From positions 191,618 through 255,617 of the forward strand of contig NZ_CP026530.1 of NCBI RefSeq assembly GCF_004006315.1: a stretch of 64,000 nt of DNA, read 5' to 3'. A model generated the notes under the pieces. The model had not been told where the DNA came from, did not search any database, and saw only the letters and a program-made list of their open reading frames with translations. The translations under genes and the position numbers were made by a program. Position 1 is the first letter of the stretch. Each line of letters starts with the position of its first letter. This DNA comes from Nautilia sp. PV-1. Its GTDB lineage: Bacteria > Campylobacterota > Campylobacteria > Campylobacterales > Nautiliaceae. Shown piece by piece: positions 52,859 to 60,533 of the stretch.

Positions 52859-52885
52859 CGAATACAAACTTAAAAAAGGAAAATC

Positions 52886-53959
52886 GTGGAAAAAGTATTG
52901 GATTTATTATCACTGGTAGCAAATGAAAAAGGGCTTGATTTTGACGAAGTGAAAGAAGCGTTTAAACGTTCTGTTATCAAAACGGCTAAAAAGGTTTTAG
53001 GAGATATTGACGTAGAGGTTGATATTGAAAACGGAGAGCTCAAAATTTATCAGATTTTTGAAGTAAGAAATGACGATGTCGCTTTGGAAGAGCCTGAAAA
53101 ATATTTTTATCTTGATGAAGCGAGGGAGTTTGACCCTAACGCGCAGATCGGCGACAAACTGAAAGTTGAACTTGATCTGGGAAAACTCGGAAGAAGCGGC
53201 GCAATGGCCCTTCAGAGAGAATTTGAAAGAGAAATAACAAGACTTCTCGAAAACGAAATTTACAGAAAGCTTATTTCGAAACTGAACACTATTGTAAGCG
53301 GAGAAGTGGTAAAAGTAGACAGCGAAGAAAACACATGGGTAGAGCTTGAAGGCGTAAAAGGCGTTCTCCCAATGAGAAACAGAATCAAAGGCGAAAAATT
53401 CGAAGTAGGGGATGTTTTAAAAGCTCTGCTTAAATTCGTTCATTTTGATACAAACAGAGGTATAACAATAGAGCTAAGCCGCACGAATCCTAAATTTTTG
53501 GAAAAGCTTATAGAATCAGCCGTGCCGGAAGTCAGGGACGGTATTATCAAGATTCATACGAGTGCGAGAATTCCGGGTGTGAGAAGCAAAGTGGCCGTAA
53601 GCTCTCTTAATCCTAAAGTAGAACCGATAGGAACTATTATCGGTAAAAACGGAGTTAGAATCAATTCCGTTTCAAACGAACTTAACGGAGAAAATATCGA
53701 CGTAATAGAATATTCTCCAAAACCTGAAATTTTTATAGCCCGTGCGCTTTCTCCTGCAATAGTCAAAAATGTGCAGGTGGATGAGGATAAGGCTTTAGCG
53801 GTTGTTGAAGTCGATCCAGACCAGAAAGCCAAAGCGATTGGAAAAAACGGTATAAACATTACACTTGCCGGAATGCTTACGAAATATAAAATAGAGCTAA
53901 AAGACGCTGAAGAAAAAACAAAAGACACTAGCAAGCTTGAAAACTTGTTTAAAATATAA
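52886..53959 (+). CDS. nusA: Transcription termination/antitermination factor NusA
   Basis: A 357-residue protein of normal NusA core length. The N-terminal RNA polymerase-binding domain (1-125) includes FDEVKEAFKRSVIKTAKKVLG. An S1 domain (about 130-200) and two KH domains follow, with PVGT-type loops IGTIIGKNGVRINSVSNEL and AIGKNGINITLAGMLT (both GKNG motifs intact). The acidic repeats of E. coli are missing, as usual outside gamma-proteobacteria. Start codon is GTG 52886 with AAAAAAGGA upstream. Confidence 0.94.
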   Translation: MEKVLDLLSLVANEKGLDFDEVKEAFKRSVIKTAKKVLGDIDVEVDIENGELKIYQIFEVRNDDVALEEPEKYFYLDEAREFDPNAQIGDKLKVELDLGKLGRSGAMALQREFEREITRLLENEIYRKLISKLNTIVSGEVVKVDSEENTWVELEGVKGVLPMRNRIKGEKFEVGDVLKALLKFVHFDTNRGITIELSRTNPKFLEKLIESAVPEVRDGIIKIHTSARIPGVRSKVAVSSLNPKVEPIGTIIGKNGVRINSVSNELNGENIDVIEYSPKPEIFIARALSPAIVKNVQVDEDKALAVVEVDPDQKAKAIGKNGINITLAGMLTKYKIELKDAEEKTKDTSKLENLFKI

Positions 53960-53969
53960 CGGAGAGTAG

Positions 53970-54926
53970 ATGAAATATTTTTATGTCTCTTTTATTATAG
54001 CGGCCGTAGGCCTTGCCCTTTCTTTTTTTATAGGCGGTTTCAGTGCGGTATATCTGACCGCGATTTTGGCTGTTTTAGAAATTTCATTATCTTTTGACAA
54101 CGCCGTTGTTAACGCCAAAATATTAAAAGACATGGATAAAATCTGGGAAAGAAGATTTTTGACCTGGGGTATGGTAATCGCCGTATTTGGAATGAGATTT
54201 ATATTCCCTATTTTGATAGTTGCGGTTGCAGCGAATATGGGTATTACGGAAACTTTAAACATAGCGATCAACCATCCTCATCAGTATCATGAAGTGCTTT
54301 TGAAAAGCGAAAACCTCATATATGCGTTCGGTGGGGCCTTTTTATGGCTGGTGTTTACGGACTTTTTATTTGAACATAAAAGCGTAAGATGGATCAAACC
54401 CGTAGAGAGATATGCCGAAAAACTGGGTAAAGTTAACAATATTTCGCTAATAGTCGCGACGGTTATCGGTATTATAGTTATTTATGACTCAAAGTCATAT
54501 GAAATAGGCATAGCTTATCTTTTGGGTATGCTGACTTATTCCCTGCTTAACGGTATAAACGAAGCGTTTGCCGTTGAAGGCGCTAAAAACGGACTTATGG
54601 GATTTTTGTATCTTGAAATTTTGGATGCAAGTTTCAGTTTCGACGGCGTAATAGGCGCGTTTGCGATTACGGGCAATATATTTTTGATTATGATAGGTTT
54701 GGGTATCGGCGCAATGTTTGTCAGAAGCCTTACTATCTGGATGGTTGAAAAAGGAGTCTTAAACGAATACAAATACCTTGAGCACGGAGCCCATTATGCA
54801 ATAGGGGTTCTGGCGGTTATTATGCTTTTGAAGATATTTATGCATATAGGTGAAGTTTTAACCGGAACCATCGGTTTGGGACTGCTGGTAATAGCGTTTT
54901 TACATTCCAAATATGAGAACCGCTAA
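53970..54926 (+). CDS. DUF475 (TerC-superfamily) membrane protein
   Basis: A 318-residue protein with eight or nine membrane helices. LEISLSFDNAVVNAKIL and LDASFSFDGVIGAFAIT contain the paired acidic membrane motifs (SFDN, SFDG) of the TerC-like DUF475 family. Those members are thought to move metal ions, with TerC and Alx relatives linked to tellurite and manganese. Ion specificity is unknown. It begins ten bases after nusA. Its TAA interlocks with the TAG of convergent murB. Confidence 0.82.
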   Translation: MKYFYVSFIIAAVGLALSFFIGGFSAVYLTAILAVLEISLSFDNAVVNAKILKDMDKIWERRFLTWGMVIAVFGMRFIFPILIVAVAANMGITETLNIAINHPHQYHEVLLKSENLIYAFGGAFLWLVFTDFLFEHKSVRWIKPVERYAEKLGKVNNISLIVATVIGIIVIYDSKSYEIGIAYLLGMLTYSLLNGINEAFAVEGAKNGLMGFLYLEILDASFSFDGVIGAFAITGNIFLIMIGLGIGAMFVRSLTIWMVEKGVLNEYKYLEHGAHYAIGVLAVIMLLKIFMHIGEVLTGTIGLGLLVIAFLHSKYENR

Positions 54927-55684
54927 ATTATTTTTATTTCTTCTTCCAGTTTTATTCCAAACGTTTCAAAAACTCTTTTTTTCGCCTCTTCAATAAGAAA
55001 TATCATCTCTTCAAACGTTCCGTTTCCCGTATTTACGAAAAAATTCGCATGTATTTCGCTGACTTTTATTCCGCCTTTTGCCATGCCTTTCATTCCGACG
55101 GCTTCTATAAGCCTTCCTGCGTAATCTCCCTCCGGATTTTTAAATACGCTGCCTAAACTAGGGTCTTTCGGCTGATTTTCCCTGAATTTTTTCAGTTTAA
55201 GATCAAGTTCAAAATCAAACCCTTCTTCAAGTTCGAAAACAGCTTCAAATACCGGTTCATATATATCCGAATTTCTGTATCTGAAATTTATGTCTTTTTT
55301 TTCTTTTATACCGCTGAGGGTTTTGAGGGCTATAAGTCTGTCGGATATTTCATATTCTTTAACGCCCGCGTTCATTTTAATACTGCCTCCGATACTGCCG
55401 GGCAGTTTGCTTAAAAACTCAAATCCTTTTATATTGTTTTTTTTGCAGAAAGTGTAAAACACCCTGTTGTTCGTTTTGCCTCCCACATGCAGATAACCGT
55501 TTTTTATTGTTATAAATTTATATTTGTCGTCGAGTATTGCAAGATTTTCGGCCTGCGGTGAAATCAGGGTGTTTGTGGCTCTGCCGATAATAAACTCTCC
55601 TTCATAATTGTCTTCGTTTAACAGTTTTACTTCCGTTTTCGGACCTATTTTAATACTGGAAAGTTTCGAAAAATCTATAATCAT
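54923..55684 (-). CDS. murB: UDP-N-acetylenolpyruvoylglucosamine reductase
   Basis: A 253-residue FAD enzyme reducing UDP-GlcNAc-enolpyruvate to UDP-MurNAc in peptidoglycan synthesis. IGRATNTLISPQ and LSKLPGSIGGSIKMNAGV belong to the FAD domain, DPSLGSVFKNPEGDYAGRLIEA contains the catalytic serine, and HANFFVNTGNGT follows. It is a short MurB as in other Campylobacterota. Promoter not evident. AAGGACAGG before the ATG. Confidence 0.93.
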   Translation of the reverse strand: MIIDFSKLSSIKIGPKTEVKLLNEDNYEGEFIIGRATNTLISPQAENLAILDDKYKFITIKNGYLHVGGKTNNRVFYTFCKKNNIKGFEFLSKLPGSIGGSIKMNAGVKEYEISDRLIALKTLSGIKEKKDINFRYRNSDIYEPVFEAVFELEEGFDFELDLKLKKFRENQPKDPSLGSVFKNPEGDYAGRLIEAVGMKGMAKGGIKVSEIHANFFVNTGNGTFEEMIFLIEEAKKRVFETFGIKLEEEIKII

Positions 55685-55773
55685 ACCTGTCCTTAAAGAA
55701 AGATAAGTTTTTGTTATGTTAATAATAAATTCATATTATTGTAATAAAATATTAAAGACTCCAAGGAGAAAAA

Positions 55774-57153
55774 ATGAAAAAAATCAAATCATTTTTTTAT
55801 CGTTTGTTGTTCGATAACGAAAATATAGAATTCTATAAATACTTCAAGGAATCTTTCAAAGAAATTATAACATCATCCAATATGAAAATTGATGTTTTGT
55901 CTATTTTGTTTTTTTTGGGAAAGTGGCTTCCTTTTGCCATTGCGGTCGGAATCACCACTGGTATAGTGGCTTCCGTAATGGATCTGATTGTAGTTAACAT
56001 AAACGGCTTTTTATCAAGAGACGTCATATACTTTTTTATTTATCCGGTGCTGGTTGCATGGGTTGTGGGATATACGATAAAAAGATATCCGGAAGTGGAA
56101 GGACCCGGAATAGGCTTTTCGATACTTCATTTAAAAACCAGAAAATATATTCGTTTCAGTGTAATAATCCATAAATTTATAGTTTCCGTATTTACGCTTT
56201 CAGGCGGATTTATAGCCGGAAGGGAAGGGCCTTCGTTCTTTTTAGGGGTGGCTTTTGGAGAATGGATAGGCAAAATATACGGATTCAGCAGAAAATATAA
56301 AAATCTTTTGGGTTTAATCGGAGGAGGGGCGTTTACGGGTGCTCTTTTGAAAGCGCCTTTAGGGAGTAGTATTTTTGCAATGGAACTCGAAAATATGTAT
56401 GATTTTGACTATAGGCCTTTTATTCCTATGATTGTGGCTTCTATTGTAAGTTATCTGACTTTTTCGTTTTTCAGGGGTAATCACCCTTTTATAGATTTGA
56501 GCGGAAAGCCGGTGTGGGATTTGAATACCATTCCTTATATTATTTTAATGGGCCTTACCATTTCGGCCGTTATTTATATGTATACGATAATATTTCATTT
56601 CTCCCAAAAGGTTTCCAGGATTTTTCCTATGCATAAAAAGCCTATAGTGGGGACTCTGCTTGCGGTGCCGGTGATATTGTTTTTATACTATTTTACAAAA
56701 GACATGGATGTGCTTTCGGCGCCCGCTAATATGGCCATACTTTCGAAAATGGCGAATTTCAGTTTTTCCATACAGGATGATCTGGTAATAATACTCAGCA
56801 CGTTTTTTATAACCAGTTTTACTTTGGCGTTCGGAATTCCGGGAGGACTGGTTCTTCCAGTGCTTATTATGGGTTCTGCCATAGGCAACATATTCGGGCA
56901 TTTTTTTCCGGGGGAGCTGGTGACGTTTACGCTGGCGGGAATGGGCTCCGCACTTGCAGCCGCGGCAAAAACGCCTCTTGCCGCGATAGTTATGATTACG
57001 GAAATGAGCCATGACGATGTGGTTATACCTATGACCGCGGCCGTAATTACCAGTTATCTTACAAGTTTCGGATACAGCACGTATCTCGGACAGAAAAATA
57101 TTTTTAAAGGCAATTTAAAAAATTTTTCTTCGTATAACAGAGAAAAAATATGA
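55774..57153 (+). CDS. ClC-family chloride channel/transporter
   Basis: A 459-residue ClC membrane protein preceded by a charged N-terminal stretch of about 40 residues. FIAGREGPSFFLGVAF has the gating glutamate, and AFGIPGGLVLPVLIMG the GGxxxP chloride loop. There is no CBS or RCK tail. It is coupled by ATGA to a second ClC gene with a different architecture, so the products may form a heterodimer, since ClC proteins are obligate dimers. That is inference. Upstream AAGGAG at 55763-55768. Confidence 0.9.
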   Translation: MKKIKSFFYRLLFDNENIEFYKYFKESFKEIITSSNMKIDVLSILFFLGKWLPFAIAVGITTGIVASVMDLIVVNINGFLSRDVIYFFIYPVLVAWVVGYTIKRYPEVEGPGIGFSILHLKTRKYIRFSVIIHKFIVSVFTLSGGFIAGREGPSFFLGVAFGEWIGKIYGFSRKYKNLLGLIGGGAFTGALLKAPLGSSIFAMELENMYDFDYRPFIPMIVASIVSYLTFSFFRGNHPFIDLSGKPVWDLNTIPYIILMGLTISAVIYMYTIIFHFSQKVSRIFPMHKKPIVGTLLAVPVILFLYYFTKDMDVLSAPANMAILSKMANFSFSIQDDLVIILSTFFITSFTLAFGIPGGLVLPVLIMGSAIGNIFGHFFPGELVTFTLAGMGSALAAAAKTPLAAIVMITEMSHDDVVIPMTAAVITSYLTSFGYSTYLGQKNIFKGNLKNFSSYNREKI

Positions 57154-58802
57154 AAAAAGAAGAGTTTTTACATTTTCTGTTTATTCCCGTAGTGATAGGG
57201 ATTTTAGGCGGTTTTTCAGCTATTCTGTTCAGATGGCTTATTAATTTTTTCGAAACGGTTTATAACAAAATAGATATATTTCATTCTCCTTATCTTTATC
57301 TTTTTACAATGCCGCTTGTTTTTTGGTTTTCCCATTTTCTGATACATAAGCTGTTAATCAATACAACAAACGTAACGCTTGACAACATAGCCAAAAAAAT
57401 ATCAATTATGAGAGGGAATTTTTCAATACTTAAAGGATTTTTGGTACTGTTTTTGACTTCTTTAAATATTGGTTTCGGAGTTCCCGTCGGAAGAGAGGCG
57501 CCTATCGCCAAACTGGGAGGTCTTTTCGGAGAAGTGTTTTTGATGTTTGTAAAAACTTCAAAAGTAAATATGCCCATTTACCTCGGAGCAGCTGTTTCTT
57601 CGGCAATAGCAGCAACTTTTAACGCGCCGCTTGCGGGTATAATTTTGGGAATTGAAATAATACTCGGAAAAATAAACACATATATTATTATTCCAATGAT
57701 TGTGGCATGTTCTACTGCTACACTGATGGCCAGGGAGTATCTGGGGGATTATACCGCCTTTTTTGTTCCTCATCTGGAATTTAGGGATGTTTATTTTTAC
57801 ATCGTTCCGGTTGAAGGTGTCTTTTTTGCGTTTTTGGCTCTTATAATGGCTTATTTTTTCGATCTTTTCAGAGAAATGCGTATAAGATTTAAACACAAAT
57901 GGGACAAAATCGTTATATTAAACGGATTTATCGTAGGTCTTTTAATCGTTGCCGTTCCTGAAACAATGGGGGTCGGTTACAATTACGTAACGGCTCTTTT
58001 TCAGGACAGTTTTACTTTTACACAGGTGTTCAGCATTACCGTTATTAAGCTTGTTGCTGTTATTATAGCAATAGGCAGCGGTCTTTTCGGAGGGCTTATG
58101 TCTCCTTCCATTTTTATAGGGGCGTTTGGGGGATATTTTCTGGGAGATCTGTTTATACATTTTAATGTGGATCCTAAAGTTTTGGCTTTAGTCGGAAGCG
58201 TTGCTATGCTCAGCGGCATATCCAGGGCGCCTCTTAGAAGTTCGATTATAATTATTGAACTTACGCATTCATATCAGCTGCTTATCCCTTCGCTGATAGC
58301 AGCCAGTATAACGTCATTTATTGTGGCTAAATTTGAACCGGGAAGCTATTTTAAAAGAAGCCTTATCCAAAAAGGAATCGATATTGAAAATCAAAAAGTG
58401 CTCAGGTTTTTAAAAAATCTGAAATTTGAAAAATATCTTTTAGATGTTCCGCCTGTAAGCGAAAATATGAAAATATCAAAAGTTAAAACGCTTTTCAAAA
58501 AACATCATATAAGATATCTGCCTGTCGTAAACGACAGTAATGTATTGGTGGGAGTTCTTTCCGTAAGGGATTTGAGAAAATCATATTTTAAAAGCAAAAA
58601 CGCAACGGTTAGGGATTTGATGAGCAAACATCCTATAATTCTGCATAAAGACGCTTCAATGGATGAAATAATTAAAACAATAGGGCTGCTGACCGCATCC
58701 AATGTGCCGTATGTGGATCAGGAGGGAAAATACATCGGAATGCTGGATTTGAATAAACTGTTTAAAGATATTTCAATGGTGGACAGATACAAGCTTATCT
58801 GA
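57150..58802 (+). CDS. ClC-family chloride channel/transporter with CBS pair
   Basis: A 550-residue ClC protein. The filter reads GVPVGREAPIAKLGG, where alanine replaces glycine of the usual GREGP, and GSGLFGGLMSPSIF is the second loop. Residues about 430-550 form two CBS domains (VSENMKISKVKTLFKKHHIRYLPVV and VRDLMSKHPIILHKDASMDEIIK), expected to bind adenine nucleotides and regulate gating. It is translationally coupled to the preceding ClC. The last 8 bases overlap convergent fliQ. Confidence 0.9.
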   Translation: MKKEEFLHFLFIPVVIGILGGFSAILFRWLINFFETVYNKIDIFHSPYLYLFTMPLVFWFSHFLIHKLLINTTNVTLDNIAKKISIMRGNFSILKGFLVLFLTSLNIGFGVPVGREAPIAKLGGLFGEVFLMFVKTSKVNMPIYLGAAVSSAIAATFNAPLAGIILGIEIILGKINTYIIIPMIVACSTATLMAREYLGDYTAFFVPHLEFRDVYFYIVPVEGVFFAFLALIMAYFFDLFREMRIRFKHKWDKIVILNGFIVGLLIVAVPETMGVGYNYVTALFQDSFTFTQVFSITVIKLVAVIIAIGSGLFGGLMSPSIFIGAFGGYFLGDLFIHFNVDPKVLALVGSVAMLSGISRAPLRSSIIIIELTHSYQLLIPSLIAASITSFIVAKFEPGSYFKRSLIQKGIDIENQKVLRFLKNLKFEKYLLDVPPVSENMKISKVKTLFKKHHIRYLPVVNDSNVLVGVLSVRDLRKSYFKSKNATVRDLMSKHPIILHKDASMDEIIKTIGLLTASNVPYVDQEGKYIGMLDLNKLFKDISMVDRYKLI

Positions 58803-59061
58803 GAAACGTAGGAATTAAACTGAAAACGTATTTTGTAAAATCCGTCATTTCATTAAGCATCCACGGCATTGTTAAAATCAGAACGGCCGCTATAGCGAGA
58901 ATTTTAGGCACAAAGCTTAAAGTCATTTCGTTAATCTGTGTCGTTGCCTGAAAAATGGAAATTAAAAGCCCTACTATCATACCTACCAAAAGAGCCGGAA
59001 GCGCAAGCAAAAGAGCCAGTTTTAACGTTTGAACCGCCAAAGCTATAATTTCAGATTGCAA
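58795..59061 (-). CDS. fliQ: Flagellar export protein FliQ
   Basis: An 88-residue protein with two membrane helices, part of the FliPQR export gate of the flagellar type III apparatus. LKLALLLALPALLVGMIVGLLISIFQATTQINEMTLSFVPKI is the classical FliQ pattern. Start: TTG 59067 abuts the AGGAG site, so TTG 59061, six bases further, is more likely. It overlaps the MazF-like gene by 11 bases. The other flagellar genes are elsewhere. Confidence 0.93.
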   Translation of the reverse strand: MQSEIIALAVQTLKLALLLALPALLVGMIVGLLISIFQATTQINEMTLSFVPKILAIAAVLILTMPWMLNEMTDFTKYVFSLIPTFLR

Positions 59062-59527
59062 AGTCAACTCCTAATACTTTCATGACAGCCCGGTCAACTT
59101 TTTTCATTTCTTCTTCTGTCAGTTTCGTAACCAGGCCTTTTGAAAAAATTATTTTTCCTGTTGATATTATACCAATTGCGGTGGCAACTATTTCACTGTC
59201 TTTTGTCATTAAATCCCTTTTTTTAATAAGCACCCTGTAATCCCCTCCTAAAAGCTGGCCTGAAAGAGGCAGGACGACTACTGTGTGGTATATGTCTTCA
59301 TAACATGCGAAATTCAGGTAATCGTTTTGATAAATTAAAAACGGGCGGGTTTTTGCGGAATCTGTCAGTTTGGCAAAATAAACTTCGCCTCTTTTAAATT
59401 CAGGAACTTTTTCGCCTTTAAACTCTCCTTCGAAAAATTCAATATAACTGGCTCTTTGGGTTCTGGGTCTGCATTTAAGGGAAAGTTCGTTTCTTTCAAG
59501 CCATTTTTTGAATTTTTCTTTTTCCAT
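59051..59527 (-). CDS. MazF/PemK-like protein, no antitoxin visible
   Basis: A 158-residue protein. Residues 40-155 fit the MazF/PemK barrel: RGEVYFAKLTDSAKTRPFLIYQND (GE-V and the R-P-F/L pattern), HTVVVLPLSG, VATAIGIISTGKI and a closing helix EEMKKVDRAVMKVLGV. MazF proteins are ribosome-independent mRNA endonucleases. The N-terminal 38 residues (KKWLERNELSLKCRPRTQR) are an unusual basic extension. No small antitoxin gene precedes it: its neighbours are mqnD, one base upstream, and fliQ. It may have been tamed for another role. Confidence 0.6.
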   Translation of the reverse strand: MEKEKFKKWLERNELSLKCRPRTQRASYIEFFEGEFKGEKVPEFKRGEVYFAKLTDSAKTRPFLIYQNDYLNFACYEDIYHTVVVLPLSGQLLGGDYRVLIKKRDLMTKDSEIVATAIGIISTGKIIFSKGLVTKLTEEEMKKVDRAVMKVLGVDFAI

Positions 59528-59528
59528 T

Positions 59529-60416
59529 TTACTCTTCTTCGAATCTGATATTTTTATATTCTTTAGGAATAAGATATTCTCTTATATCTTTTATTTTAGG
59601 CAGCAGTTTGGCTTTATGTCCTATTTCATACAGTTTATTGATTGCGTTTAACTGTTCTTCGTCAAGTTCTACGGATTTGTCGTTTGCATACAAAGAAAGG
59701 TATTTGTCTAACGTTTTATCATCAACCCTTACGAGGTTTCTTTCTATTAGCATTTTAGCAAGTAGGTTTTTATGTCTGTTGGCCACTTCAACGGCTCGTG
59801 TCAGGATATTTTCAATGTTTATCGCATCTATCAGCGGAACGGATCTTCTTATTGCCATGCCTCCTAAAGGAAGAGGCGTTTCACCGGCCATATCTACCCA
59901 TAAATCCCAAAGCTCTTTTTCCACTTCAAGTCGTTCGTTAAATGTGAGAATGCTTTCGTGTATAAGCACTCCGGCGTCAACTTCTCCGTCAAGGACGGCT
60001 TTTTCAATATCAAGAAAATTTTTGTAAATAATTCTGGCTTTTGGATAGGCTATTTTGAATATTAGGGCGTTTGTCGTGTATTCGCCGCTTAATGCCACTT
60101 TGAAGTTGGGTTTTAGTTTTTCCCCTTTTAATTTTACAAGTTTCGGACCGTAGCCGTATCCGAAGCTTATCGCCGTTCTTAAGAGTGCGTATTCGTCTTT
60201 TATAAACGGATATACACCGAAACTTATAGCGCTTACGTCATATATGTTTTTTAAGGCTTTTTGGTTCAGCGTTTCAATATCTTCGGCAATATTTTGAAAT
60301 TTATATTTTTTAGACGGCTTTCCGGTTAGGGATTCTGTTATCCAGCCGAACTTGATGGCGTAGTACATAAATATATCGTCTGCGTCAGGCGAATGTGCGA
60401 TCATAAAATTTTTCAT
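59529..60416 (-). CDS. mqnD: 1,4-dihydroxy-6-naphthoate synthase MqnD
   Basis: A 295-residue enzyme of the futalosine route to menaquinone, converting cyclic dehypoxanthinyl futalosine to 1,4-dihydroxy-6-naphthoate. The start IAHSPDADDIFMYYA, the middle VLIHESILTF and ETPLPLGGMAI are MqnD hallmarks. Menaquinone is the main respiratory quinone in this phylum. It has a TGATATAAT promoter (60448-60440, minus) and AAAAAGG, and leads a three-gene operon with the MazF-like gene and fliQ. Confidence 0.92.
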   Translation of the reverse strand: MKNFMIAHSPDADDIFMYYAIKFGWITESLTGKPSKKYKFQNIAEDIETLNQKALKNIYDVSAISFGVYPFIKDEYALLRTAISFGYGYGPKLVKLKGEKLKPNFKVALSGEYTTNALIFKIAYPKARIIYKNFLDIEKAVLDGEVDAGVLIHESILTFNERLEVEKELWDLWVDMAGETPLPLGGMAIRRSVPLIDAINIENILTRAVEVANRHKNLLAKMLIERNLVRVDDKTLDKYLSLYANDKSVELDEEQLNAINKLYEIGHKAKLLPKIKDIREYLIPKEYKNIRFEEE

Positions 60417-60439
60417 AAATCTTACACCTTTTTTTGAAA

Positions 60440-60502
60440 ATTATATCATAATAGGCTTTTTTGTCTCAAAATGCTGTTTAAAAGCTTTATATATAGTATA
60501 AT
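60440..60502. promoter_or_regulatory. Divergent promoters of mqnD and the GGDEF/EAL gene
   Basis: TGATATAAT at 60448-60440 on the minus strand for mqnD. ATATAGTATAAT ending at 60502 on the plus strand for the gene at 60534. Confidence 0.5.
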
Positions 60503-60533
60503 ATATTACCTCAAATAGTGTAAAGGATTGTGA

